Source: Trichoderma breve
Taxonomy: Eukaryota > Ascomycota > Sordariomycetes > Hypocreales > Hypocreaceae
Reading direction: 5' to 3'
Length of the DNA stretch: 64,000 nt
NCBI RefSeq assembly: GCF_028502605.1
Contig: NC_079235.1
Location: forward strand, 2,604,001 to 2,668,000
Made by a program: the position numbers and the translations under genes. How positions within the stretch are numbered: position 1 is the first letter of the stretch; each line of letters starts with the position of its first letter. Positions 22,555 through 34,374 of the stretch are shown here, piece by piece. The notes beneath the pieces are model-generated. The model made no database searches and was not told where the DNA came from. It saw nothing but the letters and a program-made list of their open reading frames with translations.

Positions 22555-25018
22555 ATGTCAGCCTCTAACGGCGTCCTTCGCGGCGGCAGCCATGCTGTAG
22601 CAGCGTCAGCCGTCCAAAATGCCACCACCGAGGCCGAGATACGCGCAACGCTTGCCGCCCTCCACGAACGCGAAGCAGCCATAACCGCGAGGCTCGATGC
22701 GCTCCTCGAGTCGCAGGCCGACCTGTCGCGGGATCTAGGCAGGTTGGACCTCTTGCGAGCCGGGCTGGGCGCTCAGGTGATTGCGGCTCGATCTATTAGC
22801 AACGACATGCTCTCGACGGCAGCAGACACGGCCGGGCGGCTCAGCAATAGGGTCAAGGAGCTGGATCTGGAAAAGAGCCGCGTCGAGGACACGCTGGGCG
22901 TCGTGGAGCAGGTGGCCGAGCTCAAGGCGTGCGTCAATGGCGTGGTTGGATCCATGGGGGCGCCGCAGGACTGGGAGGCGGCGGCGGCGTACATTGCCCG
23001 CGCAAGCAAGATCCCAGAGGCCATTACCAAGGGGGCCTTTGCCGCCAACATTGTGCCCAGCGTCGAGGTGCCTGATGCGCCCTGGGTCACGCTGGAAACG
23101 GCCAAGGAGAGCCTGTGCGGCCTCTTCCTGCGGGAGTTTGACAAGGCGGCGTCTGAAGGCGATGGCGCCAAAGTGACGAGGTTCTTCAAGCTGTTTCCTC
23201 TCATTGGGAGAGCTGAGGTTGGACTGGATGTCTACGGAAAATACGTGTGCCAGGGTGTCGCGGGTACGGCTCGAGCCACTCTCAAGGACGGCATGGCGGG
23301 CCAGAATCGCAAGGAGGGCATCATCTACGCCAACTCCCTGACGAGGCTCTTCCAGCACATTGCACAGATTGTCGAGGGCCACGGAGGGCTCGTCGAGAGA
23401 CACTACGGCGCGGGAAAGATGGTCCGCGTTATCGAGCGCATCCAGATGGAGGCAGATGTTCAGGGAGGCATCATTCTCGACACATGGGGCGACGAGCGCG
23501 GAGTCGACAAGAAGCTGACAGACGTCAAGAGCTATCCTTTCTCATTTCTGGTCCAGAGCTTCTTACCACAGCCTCCTCGAGGGGGTATCCCCAGGATGAA
23601 CTCACCTGCGTCAGGCATGGGCAACAATCCTCGTAGCAGCGAGGACGAGGGAGTCAACATGAAGGAGGTCGATGGTCTGCTGCATGAGATCTCCGTCATG
23701 CTTGCGCAGTGGTCATTCTACACTCGATTTATCTCAGCAAAGTCCATGGTATGTACAACCTGAGAATATTATCTTCTCCTGCTTGACTTTCTCTCTCTAA
23801 CCACAAATTTTTTTTCTCGCACAGGACACAACAGATCAAGATGCGCCTCTGAGACTGGCAGAACTACTTGTCAAATCAAAACTATACGGCAAGGTGTCTT
23901 CTAAACTAATATCACCCTATAATGTCATGTCGACCTTTTTCTTCCGTCGATCCGTTGAGAAGGCATTCCAGCTTGATGAGTACCCCAGCGGCCTGTCTTT
24001 GAGTTTGAATAAGCCAATAGAGGGCAACACTCCCTACATAATACTCGCGGTTGACGATGTTATGTATATTGTCAATGCCGTGCTTCAGAGGTGCTTATCC
24101 ACCTCGCAGAAGGATGTTGTTACTTCCGTCGTTCCATCGGTCAGTCGGGTCCTTACCGGCGACTTTGTGGGCATGATACAGCGCAAGATGCGCGACGAGT
24201 CTTACCCCAAGGCGGCTATACAAGGAGGTTTCCCGCCGGAGGAGAAGATTATACAATTCATTGTTCTCATCAACAGCTTGGACATGGCCAACGAATATCT
24301 GGTTAGAATTATCCACGGCCGCATTGGCTCCCCGGATGGACCAGCACAGCAAAAAGAAGAAATTGAGGCCCAGCTAAAACAAGCATTCCCATTCGAACGC
24401 GATGTGGTGGCTGTTGTGGGCGCGCTGCGCGCACTAGAGACGGCGTTCATTGGAAAGACAACAGAACTGCTTAATGAAGCAATTCAGGTCTTGTTTAATC
24501 AAGTGGTCAAGCTACGGCTAAGACCGGTCCTCAGCGACACATTCCGCGACGCTGATTACACGCTGACTGAGCAAGACATGGCGGAAATTGCCCAGGAGAA
24601 TGACGAAGCAGAAGGAGTTATGCTGGACCAAGTCTCACGTCGCTTCGAACACGGGTGGGATCAACTGATGAAGGCTATTGGCCGACTCCTGACGCCGGGC
24701 ACATTCAGCACCCTTATGGACATGACAGCGCGCTACCTGTCTCGAATTCTGGAGAAGAGGATCCTTGGCTACGGTGGAAAGACGAGCGCATACGGTGCAA
24801 TTCGCATGGAAAGAGATTTCAACGCCATAGTGGACGTCGTCTCGCGAGGCAACTATAGCGTCAAGGAGGTGTTCAGCAGGGTGACACAACTGCTCATGGT
24901 TGCGAACATGGAGGACGAGGAATGGGATGAAATAGTTGCTCAGGACGGAGAGGACGGCATCGACTGGGTCCTGACGGAAGACGAAAAGCGAAGAGCGAGG
25001 AGTTTGGTGAGAGGTTAA
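22555..25018 (+). CDS. cog4: Conserved oligomeric Golgi complex subunit 4
   Basis: Two exons (22555-23748, 23825-25018; 76-nt intron, phase 0) encode about 795 residues. The N-terminal part is a coiled coil (TLAALHEREAAITARLDALL, then VKELDLEKSRVEDTLGVVEQ). The central COG4 domain is recognisable by FDKAASEGDGAKVTRFFKLF, PLIGRAEVGLDVYGKYVC, LTRLFQHIAQIVEGHGGLVE and SYPFSFLVQSFLP, and the C-terminal helical part by ALRALETAFIGKTTELLNEA and MEDEEWDEI. COG4 belongs to the lobe A tether that captures retrograde vesicles at the Golgi and contacts the SNARE Sed5/Sly1. The length is close to the fungal family. Confidence 0.94.
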
Positions 25019-25685
25019 AGAAAGAAAAAGGGCGTTTTGTAGTATAAGAGCCAGATGTATGGTAGTGATGTAGGTGGATTTGCTGAGTGTGTTGAGTTTG
25101 CTGGCAGCGCTCAGTGTTGTTGACATACGGTATATAGATAGACATATGCACTCAACAAGGCAAAAAAAGAGTTATAGAAAGAGTGTTAGACAGCAAAAAC
25201 TACAGCATTTGGATTGTCACTGCCTGAGCGAAGATTAAAAAGTTTTTTTTTTTTTCTTTCTTTTGGAGCTTTTGTCTCTTGCTAACGCTCCAATGAATGA
25301 CATCTACAGTGCAGTTAGATGTAAGTGGCTCAGCAGCCCTCGGAGTGGCGTCGGAATCGCTACTAATGCACGTCTGATTCAACGTGTAAGCCGCCAGATG
25401 AAATTTTCCGCCCACCCTACATTTCATAACGGCGAAACCGGCACCATATATAATTCATGAGTCTTCACAGCTTTTTAACCATTCACATATCCAGCTGAAA
25501 CTGCCATGACTTCTTATTCATTTTGAGTACCATCTCACAGCCAGATATTCAAAGTGCACATACAAAATATCATATTTTGCCCCGCCACCTTCGTCATAAT
25601 TTCCCTACGTCAACTTCATCGAGGCTTGCCTCGAGCACTTACAACGTCGACAGCGTCACTCTCTCGCACCCTGGCAAACACTCGC
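25019..25685. promoter_or_regulatory. Intergenic: COG4 3' UTR and SUA5 promoter/leader
   Basis: A good TATA element (TATATAA) lies at 25447-25453, predicting transcription from about 25475-25490. The leader would then contain a 6-codon frame (ATG 25506, TGA 25524-25526), and directly after that stop a 53-codon open stretch in the same frame as SUA5 that looks like a mitochondrial presequence. Confidence 0.55.
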
Positions 25686-27014
25686 ATGATAGCCCCCATG
25701 GAAACCAGAATAGTAAAAGTTGCCCCGGGCAAGGGCGCTCAGCTCGGCCGTTTCGAAGCCTCCACCGGAACCTCAAAGGTCGAAGAATGGCGCATCCTGC
25801 CCGAAGCAAAAGATGCCGTCGCCGCTCTGGAACAGGCAGCAAACTATCTCAAGACCAGCGACACGCCCGTGGCTTTCCCCACGGAGACGGTTTACGGTCT
25901 TGGAGCTGACGCAACGCGCAGCGGCTCCGTCAAGGGCATCTACGCCGCAAAGGGCCGGCCGTCGGACAACCCGCTGATTGTGCACGTTGCGGACCTTCAC
26001 ATGCTGCGAGAGCTGCTGGGCAAGGAGAGGGACGACGAGGATGCGATTCCGAGCAGGTATCAGACGCTGATAGACCGCTTCTGGCCGGGTCCCTTGACGA
26101 TACTGCTGCCTAACCCGCAGCCTTCGAAGCTGGCGCCGGAAGTTACTGCTGGACTCACGACTTTTGGTGCCAGGATGCCGTCGTCGCCGTTGGCTTTGAG
26201 TCTCATTAAGCTTGCTGGTGTGCCTTTGGCTGCGCCTTCAGCAAACGCCTCGACTAAGCCGTCACCCACGGCAGCGCAGCATGTTAAGGATGACCTGGAT
26301 GGGCGGATTGAAATTATTCTCGATGGAGGCCCGTGTCAGGTTGGCGTTGAGAGCACCGTTGTGGACGGCCTTTGTGAGCCTCCTGTGGTGCTGCGTCCAG
26401 GAGGCATCGGTTTGGAGGAGCTTCGGAGCTGTCCTGGCTGGGAGAACGTAGTCAAGGCCTATAAGGATCACAGTGAGGAGGGAAAAGCAGCACCGAGGGC
26501 ACCAGGAATGAAGTACAAGCACTACAGCCCCAAAGCAAGGGTGGTGCTCTACGAGTCTACGTACAAGGACGGCTTTGATGGCGTTTTGCCGTCCGATATT
26601 GGAGTTACTGGAGCTACAGAGAATGGCAATGCGCAGAAAACCAACGGCCATTCATCAAAGAGAATAGGTGTTATCCGGACACAGCGGTGGAAGTCGGGAG
26701 CGGGCCTTGAGTGTGGCGCTTTACAACCTGCCCCCGTCGACTCAGACGCACACGACGACGAATATCTCAACCGTGCATATCAAGTATATAAGGGGGACCT
26801 CAAAAACAGCCAGGGAGAGGTCATCGGCGAGCTTTTCGACATAGACCTGGGACAAGACACCAAGAGGATAGCTCAGGGGCTATTCTCTGCTTTGCGGGAG
26901 TTGGATCGACGAAACATAGACACGATTTTTGTAGATGGCATAGAAGGCGAGCTGGATATTGCCGCTGCCGTTATGAATCGCCTGCGTAAGGCGGCTTCGG
27001 AGATTAGATCATGA
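25686..27014 (+). CDS. sua5: Threonylcarbamoyl-AMP synthase (Sua5/YrdC)
   Basis: A single exon; from ATG 25686 it encodes 442 residues. A second in-frame ATG at 25698 has stronger context (CCCCC before ATGG). The YrdC domain begins at about residue 50 with TPVAFPTETVYGLGADATRS and KGRPSDNPLIVHV (the KxR..SxN substrate loop), followed by STKPSPTAAQHV and GPCQVGVESTVVD. A linker leads to the C-terminal Sua5 domain (PGMKYKHYSPKARVVLYE to the end). The enzyme makes threonylcarbamoyl-AMP from threonine, bicarbonate and ATP, the first step of t6A37 modification of ANN-decoding tRNAs, in cytosol and mitochondria. The frame stays open upstream to 25527 with an Arg-rich, acid-free stretch, suggesting a mitochondrial isoform from a non-AUG start. 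Confidence 0.94.
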   Translation: MIAPMETRIVKVAPGKGAQLGRFEASTGTSKVEEWRILPEAKDAVAALEQAANYLKTSDTPVAFPTETVYGLGADATRSGSVKGIYAAKGRPSDNPLIVHVADLHMLRELLGKERDDEDAIPSRYQTLIDRFWPGPLTILLPNPQPSKLAPEVTAGLTTFGARMPSSPLALSLIKLAGVPLAAPSANASTKPSPTAAQHVKDDLDGRIEIILDGGPCQVGVESTVVDGLCEPPVVLRPGGIGLEELRSCPGWENVVKAYKDHSEEGKAAPRAPGMKYKHYSPKARVVLYESTYKDGFDGVLPSDIGVTGATENGNAQKTNGHSSKRIGVIRTQRWKSGAGLECGALQPAPVDSDAHDDEYLNRAYQVYKGDLKNSQGEVIGELFDIDLGQDTKRIAQGLFSALRELDRRNIDTIFVDGIEGELDIAAAVMNRLRKAASEIRS

Positions 27015-27212
27015 GAGAGAGAAGCAATGCCGGAATAGAACCAAAAGAGGAAGATGCATAGATTCGTTATACCCCTGCCCTGTATATAAACCGATCTCGC
27101 GTTTCAAAGAATAAAGAAAAAAGCAAGGAATAATCAACTATAAACGTTAATCTTTTAGTGCAACAGACCGCTGTGAACGACATTAACTCCAACCAATTCC
27201 CAGGTCTTGTAT

Positions 27213-27952
27213 TTACAGCCCCTGGCGAAGCCAATCTGTGAGCTTCGACTTGCCGAGCTGCGCCAGGTTGTTGACACCCTGTTCGCTGAAATCGATGCGG
27301 CCCAGGGGAACGTCCTGGGTGGGCGCACGGCTGACCCGCTGGACGATGATGGTAGGGTCGGTCTCCAGGATGATGCCGTCGTCGACAATTTCATCGATGG
27401 CCAGCGAGACGAGGTCGTAGTTTTCGACAATGGTCCTCTTATCCACAGATTGCCTAGCTTGGGCATTAGTAAGAAGCTTCCAGCGACGGGCACGGAGAGT
27501 ACCGACTTAAACAGGAGGTGAAGAGAATCACGAAGAGCCAGAACAGTGTTGTAGAGCAGAATCTCGTTCTCGTCGGCGGCACCGACCACGTAGAGCATGA
27601 CGTCGGACTCCATCTTGTACAGGACAATCCGGTTGTCGTAGAGGATGATGTCGCCCGTCTGCTTGGCGGTCTTGTCAATGAGGCCCTTCTCGAATGCCTT
27701 TTGCGCCTTCAGATCGGTATACGGGTGGCTCGATGTGCTTGCGCTGCCTATTAAACAAGCTCGCCATTAGCAATTGCGCACGCAACAAATATTCGGGGCG
27801 CAAGCTGTCTGTCCAGCTCATTGTCTACGAGGATGCGTACCAGAGGGAGCGGCGTGAGGCGGAGAAAAGTACTTGGCGAATATCCTAGAGCCATCCTCAG
27901 TGCCGAGGATGAGGATTGCCTGAACGGCGAAAAGGGTCATTCCGGGAGACAT
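27213..27952 (-). CDS. ret3: Coatomer subunit zeta (Ret3)
   Basis: Three exons (27952-27841, 27747-27507, 27453-27213) encode 197 residues, the usual size. It starts MSPGMTLFAVQAILILGTED and has the longin-like small-adaptin fold: KAQKAFEKGLIDKTAKQTGD, LYDNRIVLYKMESDVMLYVV, NEILLYNTVLALRDSLHLLF. Joining exons 2 and 3 correctly requires a GTCGGT donor, giving LFKQSVDKRTIVENYDLV; the more obvious GTACTC site four bases further on breaks the frame. zeta-COP is part of the COPI coat on Golgi-to-ER retrograde vesicles. The gene is convergent with SUA5 (198-bp gap) and divergent from MCM4 (365 bp). Confidence 0.94.
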
Positions 27953-28317
27953 CTTGGCGGTTGGGCTGATTGTGATGCTGCGATGATAGCGATACCAGGT
28001 TCAAGCTCCGACTCGCAACGGCTTCACCTTAAAGGTGTCCCCCCAAAACGAGCCCCTCCAAAAACGGCAGGCCTCGGCCCAACCTTTCGCCGCTCCGGCC
28101 CTTAACGCGTGCCGCCGCTAGAGTCGCGTCTGCAAAAAGCACTTTACGCGTCTGGGGAGGGAAATTGGGCAGAAAACGCGACTCCACCGCCCTGCCCTTG
28201 CAATTGCCCCTCGTTTTTGCCGTAGCTTTTGCCCAAAACCCCCAGCTCTGGCAAAATCCCTTGCTCGTTTTGGACCATCGCCAGCCTCAAATCCCTGCCC
28301 CATTGCACTGCTCCAAG
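27953..28317. promoter_or_regulatory. Shared RET3/MCM4 divergent promoter with two MluI cell-cycle boxes
   Basis: Two perfect ACGCGT hexamers lie at 28105-28110 and 28146-28151, with a related AAAACGCGA at 28173-28181 and TCGCGTC near 28123. ACGCGT is the MCB element bound by MBF-type (Mbp1/Swi6, Res/Cdc10) factors that drive G1/S genes in yeasts. They lie 137-213 bases upstream of the MCM4 start codon. Confidence 0.75.
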
Positions 28318-31300
28318 ATGTCGACGCCAAACCGAAGGCAGAGGGACTCGCAGTCCGCGACGCCTCGTCGCTCAACGCGGAATTCTGAGGCTGGAACTCC
28401 CGCGCAATTGGTGTCCAGCCCGCTCTTCTACCAGTCCTCGCCAGCTCCCACACAAGGCATCGATGAGGTCATGGGAGATGTTTCGTCGCCTCTGCGGCAG
28501 ATGTCCAATAGCCAGAGCACGCAGCCTACCAATGGGCATGCGCCGAGCTCACCTCTGAGGCAGATGACTGATACTCAGTCGACTGGCCAACGAACACCTC
28601 GAGCCAGTGCTGGCCTTGCCGGAGGTATGCTTCACTATTATATGCAGACATACAAACGTATAGACTTGAGGTTCATGCTAACCATTGAATTCGCATAGAA
28701 TCTTCTCCCATTCGATACGAACCTAGCTCTAGCCCTGGCCGAACCCCGAGGCTGCACTCGGATCTGCGCAGTGAAAGCAGTGGCCTCTTTGTTGGCTCCA
28801 GCCGTGGCACGCCTTATAGACGTGGAGACATCAATTCAGACACCGTCAGAACACCTCGTGCTCCTCGACATGTTATCCTGGACGAAGCAGGACGAGTAAT
28901 GAGGGAGGGCCAAGCTCCCGGCTCTGACGCTGCCTCTTTCGCGAACCGAGACCCTAATACCTCTGAAGCCGACCATCTGGGTGGCGCCGGCCAAAGTCTC
29001 ATCTGGGGTACTACTGTGTCCATTGATGATACCTTTGCCACTTTCAAGGACTTTTTGCGACACTTTACGCTCAAGTATCGCATGTACAGGGATGGCCTTA
29101 CGGATGCCGAAGTACATGCTGCCCCCGACGCCGAATCCAAGCCTTACTGGGAGGCTCTGCAGAACATGCTATTGCTTGGCACGACCAGACTTTACCTCGA
29201 CATTTCAGATTTGAATCTCTACCCACCAACTAGGAAGCTATGGCATCAGATCCAAGCCTACCCTCAGGAGGTGGTCCCTGTCATGGACCAGTCTGTCCAT
29301 GACTTGATGCTTGACATTGCTCAGGCTGAAACGATGAGAAATCGGCCATCACAAAGCAGTGCCGGACAGCAAGCTTCTCAACGAAGCACCCAAGGTTCTG
29401 AGCCTGTATTTCCTAGCTCCGACAGGCCTGATGAGGGCATCACTCCTACACCTCGTCCCCGAGACGAAGAACCCACATTGGAGGATCAAGTGGCATCTTC
29501 ACTTTACGTCGTGCGTCCGTTTGGTCTTGATAATATGACTAACTTGAGAGACCTGAACCCTTCTGGTAAGTACCTTGATTTGTTACTGACCTGGTCAGGC
29601 GAGAGAGAAAAAAAAATTAATAGCTAATACGTGTTAGATATGGATCGCCTTGTATCTATCAAAGGTCTTGTTATCCGTACCACCCCCGTGATCCCCGACA
29701 TGAAAGACGCTTTCTTCCGCTGCAACGTCTGCAACCACTCGGTCAACGTCGGATTGGACAGGGGCAAGATTCGAGAGCCTACCGAATGTCCTCGTCCCAT
29801 GTGCGCTTCCAAGAACTCGATGCAGATCGTCCACAACAGGTGCTCATTTGAAGATAAACAAGTCATCAAGCTTCAAGAGACCCCAGACAGCATTCCCGCC
29901 GGCCAGACGCCCCATTCCGTCTCTGTATGCGTCTATAACGAGCTTGTTGACTTTTGCAAAGCCGGTGACCGTGTTCAGTTGACTGGCATCTTCCGTGTCA
30001 GTCCTGTGCGAGTGAACCCGCGACAAAGGGCAATCAAAAGCATCTACAAGACCTATGTGGATGTCTTGCACGTTCAAAAAGTCGACAAGAAGCGCCTTGG
30101 AGCTGACCCATCCACACTTGGTGTTGAAGGTGAAGATGAGGTGGAAACAGGCAAAGATGAAATGGAAGAGACTCGTCGCATTACGGCCGAGGACGAGCTC
30201 AAGATCCGAGAGACATCACGTCGTCCTGATATTTACGAGCTCCTTTCCAGATCACTGGCTCCTTCGATCTATGAAATGGACGATGTCAAGAAGGGTATCC
30301 TGCTGCAACTTTTTGGCGGCACCAATAAGACCTTCCACAAAGGTGGTAGCCCCAAGTACAGAGGCGACATCAACATTCTCCTCTGTGGTGATCCATCTAC
30401 GTCGAAATCGCAAATGCTGTCATATATCCACAAGATCGCTCCTCGTGGTGTTTATACAAGTGGCAAGGGTTCTTCAGCTGTCGGTCTGACTGCATACGTT
30501 ACCCGTGATCCCGAGACAAGACAACTTGTTCTCGAATCTGGTGCTTTGGTACTGTCTGACGGAGGTGTTTGCTGCATTGACGAGTTTGACAAGATGAATG
30601 AATCGACTCGATCTGTCCTTCACGAAGTGATGGAGCAGCAGACTGTGTCAATAGCCAAGGCCGGCATTATCACCACTCTCAACGCCCGAACCAGCATTCT
30701 TGCTTCTGCCAACCCCATCGGCAGTCGCTACAACCCCGACCTGTCCGTTCCTCAAAACATCGACCTCCCACCTACCTTGCTTTCCCGTTTTGATCTGATC
30801 TATCTCATCCTTGATCGAGTCGACGACAAGACGGACCGTCGGTTGGCAAAGCATCTTTTGTCCATGTACCTGGAAGACAAGCCTCAGTCGGCACCCACCA
30901 GCAACGACATCCTCCCTGTCGAGTTCCTGACTCTGTACATCTCGTATGCTCGCGCCAACATTCAGCCCGTGATTTCGGAAGAAGCCGCCAAAGAGCTTGT
31001 CGACAGCTACGTCGCAATGCGCGCTCTCGGCCAAGACGTCCGCGCCGCAGAGAAGCGCATTACAGCCACAACTCGACAGCTCGAAAGCATGATCCGTCTC
31101 GCCGAAGCCCACGCCAAGATGCGTCTCTCTGAGACCGTGACAAAGGACGATGTTCAGGAAGCTTACCGCCTCATTCAATCTGCCCTTAAGACCGCTGCTA
31201 CGGACTCTGAGGGTAGAATTGACATGAGCCTGCTCACAGAAGGTACTAGTACCGCGGAACGGAAGCGCCGCAGCGAACTCAAGGACGCGGCACTCCGGCT

Positions 31301-31496
31301 GCTGGATGAGATGACTGCTGGCGGAAACACAGTCCGATGGAACGACGTGTCCAGGAGACTGGCTGAATCTTCGAGCGTGCCCATTGAGACGGCTGAGTTT
31401 AATGAAGTAATGAGAGCGTTGGAGGCTGAGAATGCCATCATGGTGTCTGGCGAGGGTGCGAGAAAGAGTGTCCGGAGAGTTACAGCCGTTGTTTGA
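28318..31496 (+). CDS. mcm4: DNA replication licensing factor MCM4 (Cdc54)
   Basis: Three exons (28318-28624, 28699-29565, 29638-31496) encode about 1010 residues. The N-terminal ~170 residues are Ser/Thr/Gln/Pro-rich with repeated SSPLRQM and SP/TP sites, the unstructured tail targeted by DDK and CDK in MCM4. A C4 zinc motif follows (C420, C423, C442, C447). The AAA+ core has Walker A GDPSTSKSQ (642-650), Walker B CIDEFDKMN (D706-E707), sensor ASANPIGSRYNP, and the arginine finger SRFD (R775). The C-terminal winged-helix region ends the protein. MCM4 is one of six subunits of the Mcm2-7 replicative helicase in the nucleus; the finger spacing and the long phospho-tail fit MCM4 rather than other MCMs. 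Confidence 0.96.
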
Positions 31497-31915
31497 AGAG
31501 GTTTCTCAGGGATTTTAAGGGAAGAAAATTTGGGTTTACTGGTTTTATTATGAATTTGGGGCACGCAATTGTTTCTGATGGCCAATTTGAAAAGGAGATA
31601 GAACGCTAGATAATCTAATGCAAGACAGCTTTGAGTCATTCTTAATTCAAAATCACACGAGAGCATGAAAGTCTTGCATTTTCGTTTAGGAAAAGAGTAA
31701 GGTGAATAAAAGGAAAATTCGAGAGAATGAATTCAAACAAGTTGTTATCCTAAAACAATAAGAAAAGCTCAACTCCCTAGTCCAGTCCTCTCCCGCCTGC
31801 TCACCACAATTACTATCCAACTTTACAAGTGCAATATACTTCTACTTCCATCTACAGTGGAAGACTGGACGCGCGTATTATACAATCTTTGTGATCCAGC
31901 CCCAATATACAGATT
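31497..31915. other. Convergent 3' UTR region of mcm4 and vtc4
   Basis: AT-rich 3' sequence of both genes. Nothing else seen. Confidence 0.5.
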
Positions 31916-34374
31916 TTACCAGTACTTTCTCTCCCGGCCTTCATATACAAAGTTGGCCCCGGCAGCCACAAACAGAGCAACGCAGAGCACACTAGGTCCC
32001 CAACGGTCATAGTAGCGAGCAGCCTTGCGGTTGCGAATAGATCGGCTTCGGTAGAGATAAATACCCACGGAGTAGAGAAGACTAAAGATGGCTAAAAAGG
32101 TGAAAATGCCAGCAATCCAAAAGGCGGTAGGGGTAGGGTGATCTCCAAAGTTAAGAAGAGTAGTGGCAATAGTTCCAATGTAAATCGAGTACTCAATCTA
32201 GACACAAAAAGTCAGTAAGAAAACAAATTCATGATGTGGTATAGTTCGATTTGAATGCGTTTCAACATACCCATCCAAGGAACGTCCTCTCGGCGGCAAA
32301 ATACACCTTGGGCTCTACGCGAACCGGAACATAAATCTTCTTGCCCGGAGGCGCTTTAAACCTCTTGTTTTGGATCGTGCTGTTGCGGAAGAGCGTTGTT
32401 AATCTATCAGACCGAGGGATTTCGCTTCCGTGGGGGTGCGGAATGACGTATTTCAAGACGCTCCAAGCACCCGAAGCCGCGGCACTGGCCTTTGTTGAGA
32501 AGAGGACGCGGTAGTAGTGCCAGCCACCGACTCTACGGGCCTCTTCCAGCTCGTAATTTTCGTCGTACTCGTCATCAGAGTCGTAGATGGGGTAGTCTTC
32601 GTTTGCAGTTGGCAAATCAACCGTCTGGCCTTCCATGTCGGTAGCAGGGCCACGAAGCCTAGCCCCGTGTCTGCTAGATTCGCCATTACCGGCACCGCGA
32701 CGGACAGCATCCAGCTCCTCGTCATCAGAATCAAGTTCTTCTTCTTCGTCATCTGATGTCGTCGTTGTTCCAGAAATATCAGGTCGGCGGATACCAAAGT
32801 CGTGGGTAACGGGCTTGCGGATATCGACATCCATCTGAGGCATCCAGAAAGGAAGAAGCTTGATACGGTTAGGGAACAGGCAGGCAGTGCCGTGAATGAA
32901 TTTGGAAAACTTGGGAACAGCCTCCACCAGATGAGATGAGATGAGCTGTCTGATCCATTCCGGCGGCTCCTGTCCAACCTGTGTCTGGAGCTTCACCTCA
33001 AGAATAGCGTAGGGGAAGCGCACGACATCTTCAGGAGGCAGCTGCGAAAAGGGGTAGTCGACTCCAATATCCATGCGTCTCCAGTTGTCACCAGAGCGAG
33101 CACGGCCATCCAGGTTATCTTCGCGAACCATGGTCAGCTCAGTATCCAGAGAAATTCGGACACGAGCATCTGCAGGCAACTGGAAAGCGGTTCGGTTGTA
33201 GAAAGAGCGGCAGACAGGCTTGTATCCGCGCTTCAGCACGGAGTACTGGATTTCTGCAGCAAGTCTCTCGTCCTCGGCAATGGCCTTTTCCGATTTCTTG
33301 CCCTCCTTGCGAGCCTTTTCGAAAATGGCAGCGGGCAGCAGCTCGCCCTTCATGTAGGCGTTGACATTCTTCTCTTTAATAGAAAATCGAGCCTTGACCG
33401 ACTTCTCTCCAGTCCAATCCTCTCGGTGAGTTTTCCGCTCAACGAAGATGGTCTCAGTCTTCATGCCACCATACCATCGAAGTCGAATAGCCTCTGCTCC
33501 TTCGGTCTTCTTCAGACGGCCCTCGTAGAGATCCCACTTCTCGGGATTATCGTAGTAGATGGATGTGATAGCCTGGTCCTGCTGCTCAAATTCCTTGCTA
33601 GCATTGAAAACTAAGACAGGCAAGTGCTTGAGGATAATGAGCTTGAGTTCCGTCACATTGTCGGGATGCACCCAGTATTTGGTCGTCTGTCGGATAAAGC
33701 TGGCCTGGGAGCCACCGGCCGCGCTGTCACCCTTGACTGGGTTACCTCTTGTTCGAACGAGATCATACAGCTTGGACAGCTTGATGACGGAGGCGTCGTA
33801 GTTTTCCTTGTAGAAGGGCTTGGCTTTGAGTCGGGTATCGAAAGCGGGACGGAGGTGCCATCCGGTCAATTTCTATTACACCGCAGCAGTTAGCAAGGCT
33901 ACAACAGACAGCCGCAGACCAAAGAAAGAGTTTGCCCACATCGTGCTTCTTGATAATCTTGTAAAAGCCGGTGTAATTGAGCTGGACAAACTTGGCCAGG
34001 TCGTGGACGTCGGCAATGATGTCACTAAGGTCCTCCTCCAGCAGCAAGAATTCCTCTTCGCTAGGCCCATCTTCGCCGAGACCGCGCTCGTTCAATCGGT
34101 TGACAACGTCCTTGACCTCGCGCTCGCTGACAGCAATACGGCGAGAAATCTCCATGGCCTTGACCTGCTGCTTGGTGTGAACCTTTTCGAGCTCCGTCTC
34201 CAGCTTGCCCACGAAGCGCGTCTCGTCATCCTCGGTCCACTCCTTGTGGCCGGAGCCATTCGCGGCCAGAGGGCCTGTAGCATCTCTCAGCTCGCCCTTG
34301 AGGCCATTGTAGTCGATGTAGTACCACTGGTACTCTCGGATGATGCTTGACCGCAACTGCTCGCCGAACTTCAT
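31916..34374 (-). CDS. vtc4: Vacuolar transporter chaperone 4, polyphosphate polymerase
   Basis: Three exons (34374-33940, 33872-32271, 32197-31916) give about 772 residues. [20 protein letters not shown] is the invariant SPX start, so ATG 34374 is chosen over the in-frame ATG at 34470. SPX (about 1-150) senses inositol pyrophosphates. The catalytic tunnel domain follows, with [45 protein letters not shown] and [10 protein letters not shown], the basic and acidic residues that bind nucleotide, polyphosphate and metal. A low-complexity acidic linker precedes the C-terminal DUF202-type domain with three membrane segments ([13 protein letters not shown] region, [37 protein letters not shown]). 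The complex makes polyphosphate from ATP and moves it into vacuoles. Confidence 0.95.
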
